A stretch of DNA of 64,000 nt, from NCBI RefSeq assembly GCF_041146395.1, contig NC_090984.1:84951114-85015113 (forward strand), in the 5' to 3' direction. Origin of the DNA: Eulemur rufifrons. Lineage: Eukaryota > Chordata > Mammalia > Primates > Lemuridae. Numbering within the stretch: the stretch's first letter is position 1; each line of letters starts with the position of its first letter. The translations under genes were made by a program, and so were the position numbers. This document shows, piece by piece, positions 58,215 to 64,000 of the stretch. The notes beneath the pieces were generated by a model. That model saw only the letters and a program-made list of their open reading frames with translations, made no database searches and was not told the origin of the DNA.

Positions 58215-59808
58215 AGTGACAAAGTCCATTTTTTAGATTATCCTCCACTTCCTCAGCACCGTTACTATAAATGTCAGCTTGCAAAATAAAAACAAGAAAA
58301 GATGGATCCTGCCCCACCATGGGCAGTTATGAGCAAAATATTTCATCCTACCCCAAAACTGCAGATTTTTCATGTTCTTGGCATCTTGGGGGAGGACCAG
58401 GAAGGGCTGTGTGTGGTAAGCTGCTGGTTTTCTTGAAGAATCAAAGTTGGCTTTTCTTGACGTCCAAAGCCCTGATTAGTTAGCTGTGTTTGAAATAAAA
58501 ACAAAAAAGCAGCCAAGAAAGAATATCTAGAATTCAGTTAATTCATTTCCAGTGCAAACAAGCTGTGCTCATAGTCCTAAATGGGGTGCGTTACTAAGCC
58601 GGTGACACAGAGGCTGCTCGTGCCGCCAAAGCAGCCAGGCCACGATGCTTGCGATCGAGGTTAGGAATAGAAGGTGTGTGGAAACTTTCTATAAAAGGCA
58701 GCCGGGTCCCCCAGACAAGGGGTCAGGGAGCTCTGGCACTGTTCATAGCAGCACCAGGGTATTGCTGTGTGGTTTGGGGCAAGTTTCTCTGCACTTCAGT
58801 GTCCCCTAAGTACCATTTTGGTTTGGGGGAGGGGATGATGAGGGCCTTGGGAGATATTTGAGATGTCAGATGTCACCAGGTAAGTGCAGGGTGCTCAAAT
58901 CAGGGCCCTGTATCCCTGGATGGGGCTGGGCTGCTTGTGCCTTTCCAGGCGTGGCCCTGTGTGGGTGGTGCCTCTGACATCACAATACCCGGCCGGACAC
59001 TCAATAATGACAAGCTGTGCCCAGTGGACACCAGAGGAGGGAAGAAAAGGAGGACAAAGTGGAGCGGGAGGAGATGGAGCAGTCCCTTATGTGATCATTC
59101 CATCAACGCACAAATTTTTCACCTAACATCTGGTTCAACTGTAATGTGTTCAGCTCCATATAACCTGTACAGCGGCTGGGCCCTCCCCCCAAACTCAGCA
59201 AAATATTCTGGTCCTCTAATCGAGAGACTTTTGCTGCTGTTGCTGCATGTCCCGTGGTTCATCGTCAGCCCAGTGAGTTGATAGTTCTTCACCAGACAGC
59301 TCTCCAGAGCGGCCGTTCAGGTAATGTGCAGGCTCCCGCGTCCGGGCTCCTCCCGGCTTCTGCAGACTTATCTCAACCCTCCTTCCTGGAGCAGCCCAGA
59401 AAGCCAGGGTCCGTGTAGGGTGGTTTGTGAGCGTGTGAGTCTGTGGTGAAAATGCTTTAAAACTGACCTTCTCATCTTCATTTTATTCATGAGCCATCCC
59501 AGGCTTGTCCAGACTTTCTTACATTCTTAAGGCCCAAATGGCCAAATCGTGGCTTCCCTGTCTATCCTTAGAAGCAGCAATCGCCCCTTTTAACTGGCTA
59601 GGTCACCATAGAAAATTGAAGAGATCAGTCCTGTGCTAGAAATATTAGGACATTTTGTTGCTTATTTATTGCTGGTATATTATTTTTAATCCAATAATGT
59701 TCTATTAAAAATAGGCCCTTGCCACTCTTTCAGCTGATTCCTCATTTTCCCACCTGGTTTCACTGCTGATCCCCCAAAAGCTGTAAATGAGAGGCCATGC
59801 TCTCCCTG
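58215..59808. other. Unique sequence
   Basis: No gene or transposon recognised. Frames of 70-114 codons near 58.65-59.28 kb have no domain. Confidence 0.5.
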
Positions 59809-59811
59809 GGT

Positions 59812-59962
59812 TCCCAAACCTGAGCCCGGATCGGAATCACCCAGAGGGCTTGTTGTCTGTTTCTGGTTCAGTAGTTCGAGGGAGGGGTCCCAGAATGTGC
59901 ATTTCTAGCAATGTCCCAGGGGTGCCACTCCTCCACACTTAGTGAACCAGTGCTGCGGCCTT
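59812..59962 (+). mobile_element. MER5A-like hAT-Charlie MITE
   Basis: Forward MER5A: 'ttcccaaacctgagcccgga', 'tcggaatcacccagagggct', 'ggttcagtagttcgagggag', 'agaatgtgcatttctagcaa' and 'acacttagtgaaccagtgct' at the terminal inverted repeat. Confidence 0.82.
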
Positions 59963-60044
59963 TTGGATCTCCTTACCACCCCCAGTCCTGCAGGAGAGGG
60001 CCCCACCAAGCATCTTCCTGGTCCCTCAGATGATGGTGACCATA

Positions 60045-60283
60045 GCTGGCAATAACATAGTGCTCATGGTGGGCCAGTGACAGTCCCATGCTTTACAAAG
60101 TTTAAATAATTTGAACATCAGAACGATCTTATGAGGCACCTCACTTTCCAGATGAGGAAAGTGAAGTACAGCGTGCTTAAGTGAATTGCCCAAGTTCACA
60201 GCTAACGCAGTACAAGATCTGGGATTCCAACCCAGACGGTGGAGCTAGAGTCTGTGCTCTGATGCACCATGCCTTATCATCTT
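60045..60283 (-). mobile_element. MIR SINE, near full length
   Basis: Reverse MIR: 'tagtgctcatggtgggccag', 'gaacgatcttatgaggcacc', 'ctttccagatgaggaaagtg', 'gtgaattgcccaagttcaca', 'gggattccaacccagacggt', 'gagtctgtgctctgatgcac'. Clearly identifiable. Confidence 0.85.
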
Positions 60284-60284
60284 T

Positions 60285-60785
60285 TTATTTCCCCCAAGTC
60301 ACTTAGGACACCTGACACTCCTACAGTGCTTGGAAATAAACACCTCAGAAAGGCGCCCCCAAGACAACTGAGCATATCTTAGGTACTTACAATGAGCATC
60401 TTGGGATCTGAGTCTCCAGGTGATTGGGCTGCCCCACCTGTGTCCGTGTGTAAGTAGAGGCTAGAGGAGGGGCTCTCAGCGGAACAGGACAGATGCTTGG
60501 TGCGGGAAGGTATTGGGGGGTGCTGATGTGAAGATACTGGGGGCATCCATCTGCGAAGAGAGGCTGGCTCTCCCCTTCTGCCGGCCTCGGAGTCCCTTCC
60601 CCATCCTGCCCTGGTCCAGAGCTTTCTGCTGTTGATATTAATACTTAGCATCTAATCAGAAAGACAGATGGAGCTGGGAACAGTCTGCTGTGTCATCAGC
60701 TGTAATAGCAAAGTACGTGTATCTCTTTTGACCAGTCTGGTCTAGCAGCCTGTGTGATCAACACTGACCTATGCAGGGGAGTAGG
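60285..60785. other. Unique sequence
   Basis: No repeat or gene recognised; a 90-codon minus frame at 60379-60651 has no domain. Confidence 0.5.
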
Positions 60786-60789
60786 AGAC

Positions 60790-60870
60790 ACCTGAGTGGG
60801 AGGCACTGTCCCTACCCTCAAGGAGACGGCAGTCCCATCGAAGGGAAAGAGTGCTACGCAGGCCTATAAG
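60790..60870 (-). mobile_element. L2 3' end fragment
   Basis: 'gggaggcactgtccctaccc' and 'tcaaggagacggcagtccca' resemble the reversed L2 terminus ('aggcactg', 'ccctgccctcatggagctt'). Short and diverged. Confidence 0.45.
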
Positions 60871-60879
60871 TCATTGAGC

Positions 60880-63800
60880 TCAGTATTGGTAGAGGAGGGC
60901 AATGAGTAGATGAATAGGATTCGGAGAGGCAGGTGGATTCTTAAACCATGTCATGGATGATGGGGGCAGGTGGGAGAGGGTTGGGATATATACAGAGTAT
61001 ACCTCCCGCGGACAGTATCCAATGACAGTAATGATAATGGCCTCTTTTAAGATTTAAACAGCCAAAGTTCAAGTCTCTCCTGGTATGGTGATAATGGATT
61101 AAGCTCTTTGTGTTTTTTCTGTTGGATGCTGGCTGGGGTCTGCTGGGGGCACTTTAGAAAATGGATTCCACTCCTTACAGGACTGCCTGTTGGTTCTGGA
61201 AATGGAGGCCTCGCCTGAGTACTTCTCTACTCCTCTTCTCTGATTCTCCCCCAACTTTTTGTGTTGCAGACATTTCTGTGAGTACAAAACTTCCCCATGG
61301 CTGTCTCTACACTGCAAACCCTATTGAAGAGAACAGATTCTAGCACCAGGCCATGCACATTGATAGGAACCAAAGATAAACATCTGATGGATTAATAAAT
61401 ACATCTACCTCCAAAGGTGGCGGTATTAAGCTAGATTAAAATTAAACAAAACAACAGGCTGCTGCTGCCACTCTCAGCTCAGGGCCAGCGTGGCTAGAGG
61501 TTAGCATTGTCTTTCTCTTCACTGGGCCATGTGTCCTAAACCTTGGGGTAAAGTTGACGGAGGGCAGGCAAGGGGTCAGTTTTCAAACTTCCTGGACAGA
61601 GGAGAGGGGCCCTTTGCCGCCCCCGTCTCTTCCTCCATAGAGTTTAGAAGGTTTGTTTCCAGCAAGGTCTGTCCTCTCTCCAGCTTCTCGGCAGCATGAG
61701 GTGCTCTTCACAACACGGCACATGGGCCCACCTGCTCTTGGCCGCATGGGTCAGTGGGCAAGGCCCGAACCCATCCTCCACTCTGCCGCTGCATGCGCTT
61801 CTCTCCTTCCTCTCAGTTCTTTCGCCTCCCTTCTCCCTGCCCTAAGCCCTCTCACCATTTTCCTGCCTTGGTTGTAGAGTTCTGGATGGTATGCTTGAGA
61901 CTCAGGAAGGATGAGGGCCCTTGTCCACAGACGTTACCCTTAGGGGCTCTGAGCTCTCATCTCCTGTAGCATCTCCACCGAGTCCGCTAAAGCCAAGAGC
62001 CCTCATCTGGTTGGTCCTCCTGGTTCTGGTCCAGCTACTTACCTCCAGGTCTACTTAATTTCATGGTGGGATGCCCAGAAGGAGGGAAATGGCCTCAGCC
62101 ATTGTCATTCCTGATAGGGAACCATAGTCTTCATCATCATCCTTCCTACCTCCTCTCCTTACCTACTGCCCCGAGGACTTTGGTAACTATAAAGTAGCTC
62201 CTCTTCTCCAAAACTATGAAAGGAATCTTATTCTGGTGGCATTCAGTAGACCTACTAACCTGAAAACGCACAAGTAACAGGTGGAAGTAAGCTGCCTTTC
62301 ACGGCTTACCTTCACACAGATCCCCAGCGCTGGCTGACAGCTGGCAGGGAAGCAGGGAGGGGAGTGTGCCTCTAGCTCCCTCTGCAGGGCCATGTCCAGG
62401 GAGGCCAGGACAGAGGGACGGAATATGTTCCAGGGTCACCCAACTCCGATCTTGGATAGTTATCCAGGCCCTTTTTTTTTTTTTTTTTTTTTTTCCCAAA
62501 AACACTACCAGTGAATTTGTGACCATGAGTTCGAATATCCTGCCTCAACAACATTGTTTCTTCTCTCCTCTGTGGAATGACTTGTACATGTAAGAATTTC
62601 AGACTTCATACCTCAATGAGTAATATGTAAGTTTTACTATCAACATTTCCAACATGTATATTCTGGGAATATATATGTGCTGTTCCTTGGTGACAATATT
62701 TACATAGTTTCACACCACACCACAGGGCTCTTACATTCACACTTATCCTTTGGCTTCCTATCTCTCAAGATGGGAAATTTTGTCTATAAATTGTTGAGCA
62801 ACTTCCTCATTATTTTAGAAAGCGTGGGACCCAGTGACTTAACAGTTCAGAGTCACTTAAAGATACAGAATGGCTCCCTGGTGTCAGGGGTGGAACGTGT
62901 TCGCTCTGGCCCTTCCTAAACTTCCTGAGGTTTATTGACGTGTTGTATGAAGTGGCCGTTACTCAGTTTGGTCCGTTGGATTGAGCAGGAACCATTCTTT
63001 TGTGATTTGACTTGTTTATAGTCCTCCCAAGATACTCTTCTCTTGACTCTATCTCAACATTACTGAGGATTTTAGCCTTGAAATCCCTTGTTAACAAATA
63101 GTATCACAATTAGGCTATGTGGACCACGGTGTGCTACTTTTGGGGCTTTCGTTTCTGGTGCTTCTTGCGGAACAAGGCCTAGCTCTAAGTGCAGCAGGAC
63201 AAAGCATGGTTTTCTCTTTGCAAGGCCGGCGTGCGGATTGCTAATTCCTTATTTTAAGATACTACTGGAGAGCACAGTCGTGGTGTGTGGGGTTTGGCAG
63301 TGGTGGTCTGGGAGTGTGAGGGCGGCACTGCAGATCAGTGGGTGGGAAAGCTTCCTGCTTTCAGAACATTTACAGTCTCTCCTCCGAGGGGTTTTTGGTA
63401 TAAGAAATCTAGCTGAATGTGGTTTATGAGAATGTGTCTTGTGTTTGTCAAAAGTAAGGTAACGTTTCTTTCACCTCTAATTTATATGACTCGTAGGAGT
63501 CCCAGTCCTATGAGGTTTTATTAAAACATAATCACTGAGCGCCAAAAAATGCAGGCATACAACAATCTTAACACAACCCTACTGGCCTTGGTTTTCTTTC
63601 CTTCTTCAACAGATGTTTGTGAGAGTTGTATTAAATACATTTCATTCTGCTGTCTCAGCCTCTCAAATCTTTGTCATGAAGATTATTTTAATTGGTGTCA
63701 GTTACAATCAGGAAAAGCACCCATTATGCTTTTGTTTTCTAGCACCTGGGGAAATTTTCCATCTTAAACAGAATACTGAGAAGGAGGATGTAGTAAAGAC

Positions 63801-64000
63801 TTTGAAAATTAGCTAATTATTTTATTTTCCTCCTTTCTGAGTTCCTGTTTTTATTTGACTTTAAAGCCAAAGGTAATAAGAATACAGAAGAGTCAAATGA
63901 GAAAGAGGTGACCGCATAGTTTTTGTGTGACAGTCGTACCTACCATCGTTTGTTAGGTCATCCAGTCTGTCTTCATTTAAAGGACATTGCTAGGAAATAA
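60880..64000. other. Unique sequence to the window edge
   Basis: No gene or recognisable transposon. It includes the 23-T tract at 62472-62494. Frames of 60-113 codons occur on both strands without domains. The sequence becomes AT-rich after 62.5 kb. Confidence 0.5.
62472..62494. repeat. Poly(T) tract
   Basis: Twenty-three consecutive T. Such tracts usually mark the tail of a minus-strand retroposon, but the adjoining sequence to the right ('cccaaaaacactaccagtg') is not a SINE or L1 end that I know, and no target duplication is evident. Confidence 0.85.

Noticed and set aside
62520..62545. tRNA gene or tRNA-derived SINE from the B-box-like 'gttcgaatatcc'
   Set aside because: No A box at the right distance and no cloverleaf; a single weak match.

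Overview
The window is nuclear DNA of a strepsirrhine, probably lemuriform, primate. The key evidence is three dimeric Alu copies (7300-7648, 25856-26215, 35225-35558). They carry right-monomer wording typical of lemurs: a 'gctaggctga(t/c)gccacggcactc' type segment and, in two of them, an enlarged linker with 'aaaatatatatagaaaaaa'. Haplorhine Alus lack both. The rest of the repeats fit a eutherian genome: MIR, L2, old L1M, MER5A, MER3-like, Tigger/MER2-like, MLT1-class MaLR and MLT2A-class ERVL LTRs.

I find no protein-coding gene, no convincing exon, no tRNA, rRNA or snRNA gene and no processed pseudogene. The longest open frames are explained by L1 or Alu sequence (7512-8117, minus), by L2 (12.5-14.0 kb, minus) or by GC-rich sequence without a recognisable domain (55443-56012, plus). 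The window is best read as intergenic or deep intronic DNA. It is rather poor in young transposons, which suits a region with regulatory content but does not prove it.

Layout. 0-6 kb is mostly unique, with a MER5A, MIR pieces and a near-perfect RFX X-box at 5425-5438. 6.2-14 kb is a repeat cluster: a MaLR LTR, an L1 split by a lemur Alu, an MLT2A solo LTR, an older L1 split by an AluJ-type copy and a MIR, several L2 copies, and a long minus-strand L2 with traces of its reverse transcriptase. 15.0-16.3 kb holds an inverted duplication of an Alu monomer together with its unique flank. 16-24 kb is mostly unique with scattered MIRs, a second MER5A and a small perfect hairpin. 24.3-26.2 kb holds a MER3-like element, L2 pieces and an Alu with an exact 36-bp internal tandem duplication. 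26-35 kb is largely unique, with a tight cluster of ACGT cores at 31.4 kb. 35.2-44.5 kb holds a lemur Alu, a pyrimidine-rich 42-bp tandem repeat, a Tigger-derived piece, and L2 and MIR pieces. 44.6-56 kb is mostly unique, with G-quadruplex motifs, paired AP-1 sites, several perfect stem-loops, a CA microsatellite and a CpG-rich patch at 55.4-56.0 kb. 56.1-56.6 kb is a third minus-strand L1 tail. 57.4-58.1 kb is the best-looking candidate regulatory element (octamer, E-boxes, CCAAT, TTTATAAA-type sites). The remainder is unique apart from a third MER5A, a MIR, an L2 scrap and a 23-T tract.

No new gene system was found. The most notable structure is the 15.1/16.1 kb inverted duplication. All element names are from memory of consensus sequences, boundaries are approximate to about 10-30 bp, and no database or alignment software was used.
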